Under the pieces are notes generated by a model. That model saw only the letters and a program-made list of their open reading frames with translations. It did not search any database and was not told where the DNA came from. This document shows, piece by piece, positions 41,292-50,235 of a stretch of DNA of 64,000 nt (positions are counted from its first letter, which is position 1; every line of letters starts with the position of its first letter). Where the stretch lies: positions 248,001-312,000 of the forward strand of contig NZ_JAENHO010000005.1 in the NCBI RefSeq assembly GCF_016785085.1, read 5' to 3'. Position numbers and translations under genes: made by a program. The stretch is from Paractinoplanes lichenicola. GTDB taxonomy: Bacteria > Actinomycetota > Actinomycetes > Mycobacteriales > Micromonosporaceae.

Positions 41292-42437
41292 GTGATCGGT
41301 GTCGAGGTGGCCGGGTTGCGGCGGGCGCGGGTGGCCACGTCGGCGGTGTTCGCGGCGCACGGGGCGGTGACGGGGACGTTCGCGGCGCGGGTGCCGTGGA
41401 TCGCCGATCACGTCGGGGCCGGGCCCGGTGGGCTGGGGATCGCGCTGCTCATGCCCGGGGTGGGGGCGCTGCTCGCGATGCCGCTGTCGGGGCGCCTCGT
41501 GCATCGGTTCGACCTTCGTTCCCTCGTACGCGTCCTCATGCTGGCCTGGGTCGCCGCGCTGTTGTTGCCGTCGCTGCCCACCTCGTTGTGGCTGCTCTGC
41601 GCCGCGCTCGTGGGCTACGGCGCGGCCGCGGGGCTGGCCGACGTGGCCATGAACGCGCACGCCGTCCTGGTCGAGGAGCAATACGGGCGGTCCGTCATGT
41701 CCGGCTTCCACGGCTGGTGGAGCGTGGGCGGGCTGGGCGGCTCGGCCGTCGCCGTGTTCGCGGCCCGCGAGGGGCTGGGGGCGCCGGCCCACTTCGCGAT
41801 CGCGGCGGCGGTGCTGGCCGTCGTGGTGCTCGGCGCCTCGCTGTGGATCGTGCCGCACCGGCCCGCCCCCACCCTCGAGGAGCCGCCGGCGTTCGCGCTG
41901 CCCAGCAAGGCCGTGCTGCCGATCGGCCTGATCGGGCTGTGCGCCGTCTTCGCCGAGGGGGCCAGCCTCGACTGGGCCGCCGTCTACATCCGTGACCTGC
42001 TGCATCACCCCGCCGCGACCGCCGCCGCCACGGTTTCGATCTTCTCGGTGTGCATGGCGATCGCGCGCTTCGGCGGAGACTGGGTGGTACACAAGATCGG
42101 CCCGGTCCGGACCGTACGGATCAGTGGCGCGCTGGCCACGACCGGCGCGCTCATGGTGGTCCTGCTCGATCAGGTCGTGCTGGTCATCGCCGGGTTCGGC
42201 CTGCTCGGCATCGGGATCGCGGTGGTGGTCCCGCTGGTCTTCGCGGCGGCCGGGCGCAGCAGCGAACACCCGGGACGCAGCATTGCCGGGGTGGCCGGAA
42301 TCGCGTACGGAAGTGGTCTGATCGCCCCCGGAATCATCGGCGGAATCGCCCACGTCTCGTCGCTGACCGTATCGTTCGCCGTCATTGTCGGGCTCATGGT
42401 CGTCATGACGCTGGGCGCCTCAGTGTTGCGTCGCTAA
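41292..42437 (+). CDS. MFS transporter
   Basis: 381 residues, about 12 hydrophobic helices, resembling the YbjJ/fucose-permease-like branch (ARVATSAVFAAHGAVTGTFA then ARVPWIADHV; GYGAAAGLADVAMNAHAVLV; GFHGWWSVGGLGG). The M-N-x-x-A and G-x-H-G-x-W-S-x-G motifs mark this group. The substrate is unknown. GTG 41292 is the assumed start, though GGGGA abuts it. The stop codon overlaps that of the convergent kinase gene. Confidence 0.85.
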   Translation: MIGVEVAGLRRARVATSAVFAAHGAVTGTFAARVPWIADHVGAGPGGLGIALLMPGVGALLAMPLSGRLVHRFDLRSLVRVLMLAWVAALLLPSLPTSLWLLCAALVGYGAAAGLADVAMNAHAVLVEEQYGRSVMSGFHGWWSVGGLGGSAVAVFAAREGLGAPAHFAIAAAVLAVVVLGASLWIVPHRPAPTLEEPPAFALPSKAVLPIGLIGLCAVFAEGASLDWAAVYIRDLLHHPAATAAATVSIFSVCMAIARFGGDWVVHKIGPVRTVRISGALATTGALMVVLLDQVVLVIAGFGLLGIGIAVVVPLVFAAAGRSSEHPGRSIAGVAGIAYGSGLIAPGIIGGIAHVSSLTVSFAVIVGLMVVMTLGASVLRR

Positions 42438-43291
42438 TCCAGCATCGGCTCCAACCGGCGGGCCACGTCGAGGGCCCGGCTGCGGGCCTGGCCGGAAGCC
42501 TCCACCGTCCACAATTCCGACAGCACCCCCATGACATAGCCCCAGGCGATGACCCTTTCCTTTTCCTCGTACGCCGTGAGCATGTCGACCCGGCGCGGCA
42601 CGAGCGCGAGAAGTTCCGGCTCCCGCCGTTCCGGATCGGGGTTGTAAAGCATCGCCCCGCCGTCGTATCCGGGATCCCCGACCCAGCCGTGCGGGTCGAT
42701 GGCCAGCCATTCCCCGTCGCGGCCCCGCAGCACATTGCCGTGATGCAGGTCCCCGTGCAATACCGTCTCCCGCGGCGCGCTGTCACAGAGGTCGTCGAAC
42801 AATTCGGCCGCCCGGTCCACCATCCGCTGCGGAATCGGCCCCTCGCGATACCGCTCGAAACCCCCGCGCAGCTTCCGCAGGTGCGGCAGGTTGCGGTCCT
42901 TCCCCCGTACGCGGTGAAGGCGGTGACCCACGTCAACCAGAGCCGCTTCGTCGTCGACCGTCAATGTCGTTCCCGGATCGGCACGCTCGACCAGAAGTGC
43001 GCCCTTGGCGGCATTCTCACCCAGCAGCCGTACGGCCCCCTGCCCGTCGAAAACCCGCAGCGCCTCCGCCTCGGTGTCGAGATGCCCATCCGGCACGCCC
43101 AGCTTGAGAACCGCTTTCGTCCCGTCCGCACACACGGCCGCGGCCACCCAGTGGAACGTCATCGGATAGGTCTCCAGGACCCGTACGCCCCATTCCGCCG
43201 CAACCTCGTCCACGAGCGCCGGCAGCCCGGCAAGCCACCGTTCTCCGTCGGCACCCCAGTTCTCGACGACGTCGCGTGTCAATGTCCTCAT
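42434..43291 (-). CDS. Aminoglycoside/hydroxyurea phosphotransferase-like kinase (APH(6) family)
   Basis: 285 residues. The catalytic loop is HGDLHHGN (179-186) and the metal-binding segment is AIDPHGWVGDPGYD (197-210), the form seen in streptomycin 6-kinase and hydroxyurea kinase relatives. VLKLGVPDGHLDTEAEALRV is the ATP-binding lysine region. Chromosomal members in actinomycetes are numerous and most have no proven resistance role. The adjacent efflux-type transporter could fit, but this is inference. Confidence 0.87.
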   Translation of the reverse strand: MRTLTRDVVENWGADGERWLAGLPALVDEVAAEWGVRVLETYPMTFHWVAAAVCADGTKAVLKLGVPDGHLDTEAEALRVFDGQGAVRLLGENAAKGALLVERADPGTTLTVDDEAALVDVGHRLHRVRGKDRNLPHLRKLRGGFERYREGPIPQRMVDRAAELFDDLCDSAPRETVLHGDLHHGNVLRGRDGEWLAIDPHGWVGDPGYDGGAMLYNPDPERREPELLALVPRRVDMLTAYEEKERVIAWGYVMGVLSELWTVEASGQARSRALDVARRLEPMLD

Positions 43292-43393
43292 CGCCCGGCC
43301 CTTCCGCGAATGCGCACGCGCTGATCATCGAGGATGGACTACGTCGGCGGCCATGGAATTCGCCGGCGGGTGGTCGTGGCGGGATCCGCCCGG

Positions 43394-43603
43394 CTAGCGT
43401 CGCCGCAGGGCGATCGCCGTGGTCAGGTATGCGGCCGCCAGCACCGCCGCGCCCGCGCCGAGCAGCACGCTGGGCCAGCCGCCGTCGCCGGCCGCGAGCA
43501 CGATCGCCTGGGAGAGGGCGAGGAAGCTCCAGAAGCCGCCGAGGATGAACCCCTGCTTGGCCGTGCTCGCCACCTGCCAGCGGGGCCGCCGGGGTTCCGT
43601 CAT
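43394..43603 (-). CDS. Small two-helix membrane protein
   Basis: 69 residues from ATG 43603: a basic N-terminus (MTEPRRPRWQVASTAKQ), then two membrane helices (FILGGFWSFLALSQAIVLAA and LLGAGAAVLAAAYLTTAIAL) and a basic tail. No family recognised. A weak ribosome-binding site lies in ACTGGGCCCC upstream. Confidence 0.6.
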   Translation of the reverse strand: MTEPRRPRWQVASTAKQGFILGGFWSFLALSQAIVLAAGDGGWPSVLLGAGAAVLAAAYLTTAIALRRR

Positions 43604-43701
43604 GGGGCCCAGTCTGCCCAGCCGGGCCTGGGTCCGAACCGGCCGGGCGTCCACAATGACCGGCCCATCGGCTCCTGTCACATTTCCGGCGCGTGTGACG
43701 G

Positions 43702-44286
43702 TCAGCCGCGGGACCGCCGCCGGTCGGCGAGCTGCAGCGCGAACTGGCCGGCGAATTCGACGGCGGCCACCCGGACGGCCAGGCCCCGGGTCGGGTGGGG
43801 ATGGCCGTTGCCGGTCAGTCGGGCCAGCCACCGCTTCTCCAACTGGCGGCGACCGGCGATCGCCCCGACCGAGATGGCCACGACGGCCGCGCCGAGGACG
43901 GCCTTGCGCTTGTCGAACGGCCTTTCGAGCTTGTCGCCGATCCCGAGCAGCTCGGACGCGTCAGGCAAGCCGTGCGACGGCCCGTCGGCACCGTCCCCGC
44001 CCGCCGGGTCGCCGTCGGCCGGGGCGGACGTCAGGTCGGGGGCCGCGGCGCCGAGCGCGGACCCGGGCGCGACCAGCCGCAGCGTGACCGGCGAGTCGGG
44101 CGTTTCCGGCGAGCGCGACGACGGCGGCGAGAGGACATAGCCGATCCCGGTCGTCAGGGCGACCGCCCCGAAGCGGGCCAGTCGCCGCCGGGCCGGGGAG
44201 AGCTCGCCGGCGGCGATCCAGCTTCCGCTCAGGGCTGCTTGCAGGGCGGCCAGCGCCAGGGCACGCGGGTACGAGACGGGAGCCAT
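43702..44286 (-). CDS. Membrane-associated protein of unknown function
   Basis: 194 residues. The N-terminal half is hydrophobic (ALALAALQAALSGSWIAAGE; ARFGAVALTTGIGYVLS), the middle is a Pro/Asp/Gly-rich linker, and a second hydrophobic segment (KAVLGAAVVAISVGAIAGRR) follows. The C-terminus is basic and helical. I recognise no domain. It lies 31 bp upstream of the Tat-hydrolase stop, on the same strand. Confidence 0.6.
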   Translation of the reverse strand: MAPVSYPRALALAALQAALSGSWIAAGELSPARRRLARFGAVALTTGIGYVLSPPSSRSPETPDSPVTLRLVAPGSALGAAAPDLTSAPADGDPAGGDGADGPSHGLPDASELLGIGDKLERPFDKRKAVLGAAVVAISVGAIAGRRQLEKRWLARLTGNGHPHPTRGLAVRVAAVEFAGQFALQLADRRRSRG

Positions 44287-44317
44287 GAACCGACGGTAGC
44301 CCCGCGAGGCAACAAGA

Positions 44318-45277
44318 TCAGTTGGCTCGGGCGATGCAGATGCGGGCGTTCAGCCGCGGCCCCGCCTCGTAGAACATGTATTGCGTCCCGCCGTCGGTGC
44401 CGAACGAGGGCGCCGCCGCGCGGCCGTTGTCCGAGGCCGCGGGGGAGTAGAAGACGCCCAGGTGGTTCTCCCGGTCGAGACCCGGCCCGACCTCGGTGAG
44501 CCGCATCTTGCCGTCGTTGCCGTGGTAGGCCACGTAGACCGTGCCGTTGCGGAACACCAGCGACGGCCCCGAGATGTCGGTCAGCCCGTCCGGCTCCGGG
44601 TTGACCAGGGCCGTCTGCGCGAACTGCCAGCCGTCCCACCCGTTCGGCGACCAGCCGTGATAAATCCGCCGTTTCCCGCCGAGCACACCCATGTAGACCA
44701 TCGTGTATTTGTTGCCGCGACCGGGCAGCACGTGCTCGAAGACCCGGGCGTACGAGGTCTCGGTCAGCCCCGGCACGAGCCGCGTGCTCAGGATCGGGGT
44801 CTCGTCGCGGAAGGTCAGCCCGTCCGACGAGCGGGCCACCCGGGTCGTGGTGTTCTCGCCGTGGAAGTAGAGGAAGAACTGCCGGGTGGCCGCGTCCCAG
44901 GTCACGTGCGGGGAGGACACGTGCGAGACGGTGGTGCTGGGCAGCACGTTGTCGATGATCGGGTTGTTCGAGTATTCGGCGAACGGCCCGTCGAGCGAGT
45001 CGGCCCCGGCCACGCAGATGCCGCCCGGCTTCTCGTGCGGCGCGTAATACAGGTAGTAGCGGCTGCGGGCGCCGCTGACCTTGTCGTAGACGCCGCGGAT
45101 GCACGGGAAGATGAACTCCCCGGTCGGGTTGTAGCGCAGCGGCGTCTTGAGCGCGTCCCGCAGATAGGTGTAGGTGGGCATGCCGGCCGGCCCGGCCTGG
45201 GCCGCGCTGGGGAAGGCGCCAAGTCCGGCAAGTCCGGCCAAACCGGCAGTGCCTCGAAGCAGGGATCGTCGGTCCAC
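44318..45277 (-). CDS. Tat-exported beta-propeller glycoside hydrolase-like protein
   Basis: 319 residues from GTG 45277, which has a perfect GGAGGT eight bases upstream. The N-terminus DRRSLLRGTAGLAGLAGLGA is a twin-arginine signal. The mature part has the repeating WxxDGxxW-type strands of five-bladed propellers (GH32/43/117-like): RYYLYYAPHEKPGGICVAGA, SSPHVTWDAATRQFFLYFHG, KYTMVYMGVLGGKRRIYHGW. Acidic catalytic residues cannot be fixed by eye. It diverges from the LacI gene, with shared operators between them, so it is probably induced by the same sugar. Confidence 0.72.
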   Translation of the reverse strand: MDRRSLLRGTAGLAGLAGLGAFPSAAQAGPAGMPTYTYLRDALKTPLRYNPTGEFIFPCIRGVYDKVSGARSRYYLYYAPHEKPGGICVAGADSLDGPFAEYSNNPIIDNVLPSTTVSHVSSPHVTWDAATRQFFLYFHGENTTTRVARSSDGLTFRDETPILSTRLVPGLTETSYARVFEHVLPGRGNKYTMVYMGVLGGKRRIYHGWSPNGWDGWQFAQTALVNPEPDGLTDISGPSLVFRNGTVYVAYHGNDGKMRLTEVGPGLDRENHLGVFYSPAASDNGRAAAPSFGTDGGTQYMFYEAGPRLNARICIARAN

Positions 45278-45341
45278 GGGGTGACCTCCAGGTAGGGGAT
45301 GCCCCGAAGTTTCGCCATCGTTAACAACCTTGGTCAAGGCG

Positions 45342-45355
45342 CTAATAGGTATTAG
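45342..45355. promoter_or_regulatory. LacI-type operator 1
   Basis: CTAATAGGTATTAG: 6-bp arms around GG, 65 bp upstream of the hydrolase start codon in the divergent region. Typical in shape for a LacI-family operator. Confidence 0.7.
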
Positions 45356-45410
45356 TGCTGGCATTTCCTTGACTGGCGCCGATCCGGTCCCGCAACATCG
45401 GTTCACGTTT

Positions 45411-45426
45411 GTTAATGCGTATTAGC
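45411..45426. promoter_or_regulatory. LacI-type operator 2
   Basis: GTTAATGCGTATTAGC shares TAAT...ATTA arms with the site at 45342, is 69 bp from it, and lies 24 bp upstream of the LacI start codon. Together they are candidate autoregulatory and divergent operators. Confidence 0.6.
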
Positions 45427-45449
45427 GGCGTAACAGAGGGGACTCCGAC

Positions 45450-46469
45450 GTGCCATCCAGCAGCCGGCGGGTGACGCAGCAGGACATCGCGAGGATGACC
45501 GGCGTCAGCCAGACGACCGTCTCGATCGTGCTCAACGAGCGCGACGACGCCGCCGTCCGGATCGCGCCCGAGACCCGGGAGAAGGTGCTCGCGGCCATCC
45601 GGCGTACGGGCTATGTGGCCGACCCGATCGCCCGCCGCCTGGCCGCGCAGCGCAACCGTTTCCTCGGCGTCTTCACCTACGAGCCGGTGTTCCCGGCCGG
45701 GCTGGGCGACTTCTACCACCCGTTCCTGGTCGGCATCGAGGAGTGCGCCGAGCGCATCGGCTGCGACCTGCTGCTGTTCACCAGCGCCCCGGTCGTCGAC
45801 GGCCGGCGCCGGATCTTCTCGCAGGACAACCGGCTGCGGCTGGCCGACGGCTGCATCCTGCTCGGCCGCTGGCTCGACCCCGAGGAGCTGGCCCGGCTGA
45901 TCGCGGAGGGTCAGCCGTTCGTAAGCGTGGGCCGCCGCGACGACGCCGGCGGCCCGGTTCCCTACGTGGGCGCCGACTATCCGGCGGCCACCGCGGCCCA
46001 GGTCCGCCGGGCCGCCGAGCTGGGACATCGCAGGATCGCGTACGTGGGGGAGGGCGGCGGCCCCGAGTCGCACGCCGACCGCTTCCGCGGCTTCACCACA
46101 GCGGTGGCCGGCGCGGGCATCACAGGAATCCACATCAAACCGGGCAAAGAGGCGCTGAACGAGTTGATCAAGCAAAGAGTCACCGCAGTGTTCGTCGAGG
46201 AGTTCGCCGACGGCGCCCAGCTCGCCGACGAGGCCGTCAGGCGGGGTCTACGCGTACCGGAAGATCTGTCCTTTGTGGCACTGGGCGACCCGACCCGGCC
46301 CGCCAGCACGGATCTCGACTTCACCGGCTATCGGATCCCGCGGCGCGAGATGGGCTGGCAGGCCGTCGAGGTGCTGTCCGCGGTGCTCGAGGGCGCGGAC
46401 GGCGACCGGCAACGACTGCTGCCGTGCGAACCCGTGACCGGTGCGACGCTGGCGGTGGCCCGTGCGTGA
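45450..46469 (+). CDS. LacI-family transcriptional regulator
   Basis: 339 residues. The helix-turn-helix is residues 8-29 (VTQQDIARMTGVSQTTVSIV) and the hinge ends near residue 60. The rest is a periplasmic-binding-protein-like sugar sensor (FLGVFTYEPVFPAGLGDFYH). GTG 45450 follows GAGGGGAC. It should repress the surrounding sugar genes and itself by binding the palindromes in 45342-45426. The FAD oxidoreductase gene overlaps its 3' end by 8 bp. Confidence 0.93.
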   Translation: MPSSSRRVTQQDIARMTGVSQTTVSIVLNERDDAAVRIAPETREKVLAAIRRTGYVADPIARRLAAQRNRFLGVFTYEPVFPAGLGDFYHPFLVGIEECAERIGCDLLLFTSAPVVDGRRRIFSQDNRLRLADGCILLGRWLDPEELARLIAEGQPFVSVGRRDDAGGPVPYVGADYPAATAAQVRRAAELGHRRIAYVGEGGGPESHADRFRGFTTAVAGAGITGIHIKPGKEALNELIKQRVTAVFVEEFADGAQLADEAVRRGLRVPEDLSFVALGDPTRPASTDLDFTGYRIPRREMGWQAVEVLSAVLEGADGDRQRLLPCEPVTGATLAVARA

Positions 46470-48060
46470 GCTGCGAGCGGACGTGCTGGTCGTCGGGGGC
46501 GGCCTGGGTGGAGTGGCGGCGGCCCTGGCGGCGCTGCGGGCGGGCCGCACGGTCTTGCTGACCGAGGAGTACGCGTGGCTCGGCGGCCAGCTGACCAGTC
46601 AGGCCGTGCCGCCGGACGAGCACAGCTGGGTCGAGCGCTTCGGCGTCACCGCGAGTTACCGGGCGCTGCGCGACGGCATCCGGGACTATTACCGCGCCTA
46701 CTATCCGCTGACCGACCGCGCCCGCCGCACCCGTGATCTCAACCCCGGCGCCGGGCACGTCAGCCGTCTCTGCCACGAGCCGCGCGTCGCCGTGGCCGTG
46801 ATCGACGCGATGCTCGCCCCGTACCGGGGGTCGGGCCGGCTGACCGTGCTGCAACCGGCAGTGCCGATCGCCGCCGAGACGGACGGTGACCGCGTCACGG
46901 CCGTGACGGTCCGCCACCACGGCGACGACCTCGTGCTGTCAGCGCCCTACATCCTGGACGCGACCGAGACCGGCGACCTGCTGCCGATGACCGGCACCGA
47001 ATACGTGACGGGCGCCGAGTCGCAGGCCGAGACCGGCGAGCCCAACGCCCCCGGCACCGCGAACCCGGCGAACATGCAGGCGCTGTCGGTCTGCTTCGCG
47101 GTGGATCACGTCGACGGCGATCACACCATCGACAAGCCTTCCGCGTACGGGTTCTGGCGCGAATACCAGCCCGATTTCTGGGGCGCTCGCATGCTCTCGT
47201 GGCAGACCCCGAACCCCCGTACGCTCCAGCTCTCGACCCGCTCGTTCACCCCGAACCCGGACGACGACCCGTGGCTCGTCGACGCCGACCAGCGGGTCAA
47301 CCCCGGCGACGGCAACCTGTGGACGTTCCGGCGGATCGCCGCGCGCCGCAACTTCACCGGCGGCCTCTACCCGAGCGACATCTGCCTCGTGAACTGGCCG
47401 ATGATCGACTACTTCGAGCAGCCGTACGTCGACGGGCCGCCCCCCGCGGAGGTCGAGCGCAACGCCCGCGAGCTGTCCTTCTCGGTGCTCTACTGGCTGC
47501 AGACCGAGGCGCCGCGCCCGGACGGCGGCACGGGCTGGCCGGGCCTGCGGCTGCGCGGCGACATCACCGGCAGCGCCGACGGCCTCGCGATGGCCCCGTA
47601 CGTGCGGGAGGGCCGGCGGATCCGGGCCGAGTACACGGTCGTCGAACAGGATCTGTCGCTCCAGGTCAGAGGCGACAAAGGCGCGGTCCCGTACTCCGAT
47701 GCGGTCGGGGTCGGCATGTATCGCATCGACCTGCACCCCTCCACGGGCGGCGACAACTACATCGACGTCGCCAGCTGCCCGTTCGAGATCCCGCTGGGGG
47801 CCCTGATCCCGCAGCGCATGGAGAACCTGCTGCCGGCCGGCAAGAACATCGGCACCACCCACATCACCAACGGCTCGTACCGGCTGCACCCGGTCGAGTG
47901 GAACGCGGGGGAGGTGGCCGGCGCGCTGGCCGCGTTCTGCCTCGACCGCGCCGTCACGCCGCGGGCCGTCCGTAACACCCCCGGCCTGCTGGCCGACTTT
48001 CAAGCCCACCTGAGCGCCGACGGCGTCGAGCTGCACTGGCCCGACGTCAGCGGTTACTGA
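46462..48060 (+). CDS. FAD-dependent oxidoreductase (FAD_oxidored type)
   Basis: 532 residues. The Rossmann FAD motif is DVLVVGGGLGGVAAALAAL (GGGLGG at about 12-17), and the conserved EEYAWLGGQLTSQAVPPDEH and C-terminal NLLPAGKNIGTTHITNGSYR match the PF12831-type family. These proteins are often called xanthan lyase-like by transfer but probably oxidise a sugar or sugar acid. GTG 46462 overlaps the LacI stop, so it belongs to the regulated operon and may act on the imported substrate. Confidence 0.82.
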   Translation: MRELRADVLVVGGGLGGVAAALAALRAGRTVLLTEEYAWLGGQLTSQAVPPDEHSWVERFGVTASYRALRDGIRDYYRAYYPLTDRARRTRDLNPGAGHVSRLCHEPRVAVAVIDAMLAPYRGSGRLTVLQPAVPIAAETDGDRVTAVTVRHHGDDLVLSAPYILDATETGDLLPMTGTEYVTGAESQAETGEPNAPGTANPANMQALSVCFAVDHVDGDHTIDKPSAYGFWREYQPDFWGARMLSWQTPNPRTLQLSTRSFTPNPDDDPWLVDADQRVNPGDGNLWTFRRIAARRNFTGGLYPSDICLVNWPMIDYFEQPYVDGPPPAEVERNARELSFSVLYWLQTEAPRPDGGTGWPGLRLRGDITGSADGLAMAPYVREGRRIRAEYTVVEQDLSLQVRGDKGAVPYSDAVGVGMYRIDLHPSTGGDNYIDVASCPFEIPLGALIPQRMENLLPAGKNIGTTHITNGSYRLHPVEWNAGEVAGALAAFCLDRAVTPRAVRNTPGLLADFQAHLSADGVELHWPDVSGY

Positions 48061-48085
48061 TTTTTTCCTGGAAGGAGCACCTTCG

Positions 48086-49324
48086 ATGAGACGCCTTCTC
48101 TCCGGTATAGCGACGGCCGCCCTCCTCTGTTCGCTCGCCGCCTGCGGTGGCGGCGACGACGCGGGGTCCGACGGCCCGATCACGCTGCGGATGACCACCT
48201 GGTCGGCCAACCCGGCCCACGTGCAGCTGTTCGACTCGATCGCGGCCGAATACAAGACGAGCCACCCCGACGTCACCGTCAAGTTCGACGCGTTGCCGAT
48301 CGACAACTACACGACGACGGTCACCACCCAGATCGCCGGCGGGAACGCGCCCGACATCGCGTGGATCCTGGAGGGCTCGGCCCCCGACTTCGTGGCGTCC
48401 GGCGCGCTCGAGCCGCTCGACGACAGCATCGAGAACGCGGCCGACCTGGCGCCCGCGGCCACCGCCCTGTGGAAGCAGGACGGCAAGCTGATGGCGTACC
48501 CGTTCTCCACCTCGCCGTTCGGGGTCTTCGTCAACACCGACCTGCTCAAGCAGGCCGGGGTCACGCTGCCCACCGACTGGACCTGGGAGAACGCCGTCGC
48601 CGCGGCCTCGACGGTGGCGGCCAAGACCGGCAAGCAGGGCCTGGTGGTCCGCGACTTCGACTACAAGGACTGGACCAACCTGGCCACCGTCTTCCGCGGC
48701 TGGGGCGCCGAGGCGTGGAGCGCCGACGGCAAGACCTGCGGCTTCGATCAGCAGCCGATGGTCGACGCGATGACGTTCCTGCACAAGGCGATCTTCACCG
48801 GCAAGGCGCTGCCCGCGCCCGGCGTGGCCGCGGACTTCTTCGCCGGCGAGTCGGCCATGACGATCGCGCAGATCTCGCGGACGTCGCTGCTCGAGGAGGA
48901 CGGCTTCGGCTGGACGCTGGTCCCGCTGCCGGCCGGCCCGTCGGGGGAGTATTCGGTGATCGGGCAGGGTGGCCTGGGCGTGCTCAAGAAGGGCAAGAAC
49001 GCGTCGGCCGCGGCCGAGTTCGTCAAGTTCTTCACCAGCCCCGCCAACAGCGAGAAGCTGGCCCAGTTCTTCCCGCCGCCGCGGCAGTCCCAGCTCACCG
49101 CGCAGACGCTGGCCAAGGCGAACCCGCTGCTCAAGCCGGAGCAGCTGCAGAACGTGGTCATCGACGGGATCGCCGACGGCGTCGTCAAGCCGAGTCACAC
49201 CGGCAGCGCCGAGATCAACCAGGCCGTACGGGCCGGGCTTGATCCGCTGTGGAAGCCGGGAGCAGACGTCCCCGCTGTGCTGAAGGGTGTGTGCACGGCC
49301 ATCACCCCGCTGCTCGCCAAATGA
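48086..49324 (+). CDS. Sugar ABC transporter substrate-binding lipoprotein
   Basis: 412 residues. The lipoprotein signal peptide ends in the lipobox LAAC with Cys20. The mature part is an extracellular solute-binding protein of family 1 (ITLRMTTWSANPAHVQLFDS; TQIAGGNAPDIAWILEGSAP). The substrate is unknown, probably an oligosaccharide, and is presumed the same as that of the upstream hydrolase. ATG 48086 has GGAAGGAGC upstream. The stop overlaps the permease start in ATGA. Confidence 0.93.
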   Translation: MRRLLSGIATAALLCSLAACGGGDDAGSDGPITLRMTTWSANPAHVQLFDSIAAEYKTSHPDVTVKFDALPIDNYTTTVTTQIAGGNAPDIAWILEGSAPDFVASGALEPLDDSIENAADLAPAATALWKQDGKLMAYPFSTSPFGVFVNTDLLKQAGVTLPTDWTWENAVAAASTVAAKTGKQGLVVRDFDYKDWTNLATVFRGWGAEAWSADGKTCGFDQQPMVDAMTFLHKAIFTGKALPAPGVAADFFAGESAMTIAQISRTSLLEEDGFGWTLVPLPAGPSGEYSVIGQGGLGVLKKGKNASAAAEFVKFFTSPANSEKLAQFFPPPRQSQLTAQTLAKANPLLKPEQLQNVVIDGIADGVVKPSHTGSAEINQAVRAGLDPLWKPGADVPAVLKGVCTAITPLLAK

Positions 49325-50235
49325 GCGGTGGCTCCGCGTTGATCCGCCGCCGCTACTGGACCACGCGGCGGCGTGATCAACTGACCGCGTACGTGTTCAT
49401 CACGCCGGCCCTGTTCGGCTCGCTGGTGTTCGTCTTCCTGCCGCTGGTGCTGGTCGTCTGGTACAGCCTGCACGAATGGAACGTCCTGGCCGACACCTTC
49501 AATTTCGTCGGCGCCGAGAACTATCGCAAGCTCGCCGACGACCCGAATGTGCCCGCCGTTCTGCGCGCGACCGCGTTCTTCTCGATCGGCCTGGTCGTCC
49601 TCAATCTGGCCCTCGCCCTGCTGCTGGCCGTCCTGCTCAACCAGAAACTGCGCGGCACCACCGTTTTCCGTGTGCTGTTCTTCTCCCCGGTCGTCGTGTC
49701 GCTTCTCGCCTGGACGATCGTGTGGGGTTTCCTGCTGCAGGACAACGGCGGCATCAACGGCCTGCTCGACACGATCGGCATCGACGGCCCCAACTGGCTG
49801 CGCTCGGGCGGCACCGCCATGGCCTCGGTGGTCGTCGTGCAGGTGTTCAAAAACGTCGGCCTCAACATGGTGCTTTTCCTGGCCGCTCTGCAAGGCGTTC
49901 CACAAGACCTGTACGAGGCCGCCCGCACCGACGGCGCCAGCCCGTGGACCATTTTCCGGCGCATCACGCTACCGCTGATCAGCCCCACCATTCTGCTCAC
50001 GTCGATCATCACCGTGGTCGGCTCGCTGCAGGTCTTCGCCCAGATCAGCGTCCTCACCCAGGGCGGCCCCGGCACGTCCACCACGGTTCTCGTCTATTAC
50101 CTGTATCAGCAGGCGTTCCAGTTCCACGCCTTCGGCTACGGCGCCACCCTTTCGGTCCTGCTCTTCCTGATCGTGCTGGCCCTGACCGTTCTGCAGTGGC
50201 AGATGCGCAAGAGGTGGGTCTTCCATGAGCACTAA
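49321..50235 (+). CDS. Sugar ABC transporter permease 1
   Basis: 304 residues, six membrane helices, MalF-type. The cytoplasmic EAA loop is YEAARTDGASPWTIFRRITL followed by PLIS. ATG 49321 overlaps the binding-protein stop. The next gene starts 11 bp before its stop. No ATPase gene is present, so a shared MsiK/MsmK-type ATPase is expected. Confidence 0.93.
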   Translation: MSGGSALIRRRYWTTRRRDQLTAYVFITPALFGSLVFVFLPLVLVVWYSLHEWNVLADTFNFVGAENYRKLADDPNVPAVLRATAFFSIGLVVLNLALALLLAVLLNQKLRGTTVFRVLFFSPVVVSLLAWTIVWGFLLQDNGGINGLLDTIGIDGPNWLRSGGTAMASVVVVQVFKNVGLNMVLFLAALQGVPQDLYEAARTDGASPWTIFRRITLPLISPTILLTSIITVVGSLQVFAQISVLTQGGPGTSTTVLVYYLYQQAFQFHAFGYGATLSVLLFLIVLALTVLQWQMRKRWVFHEH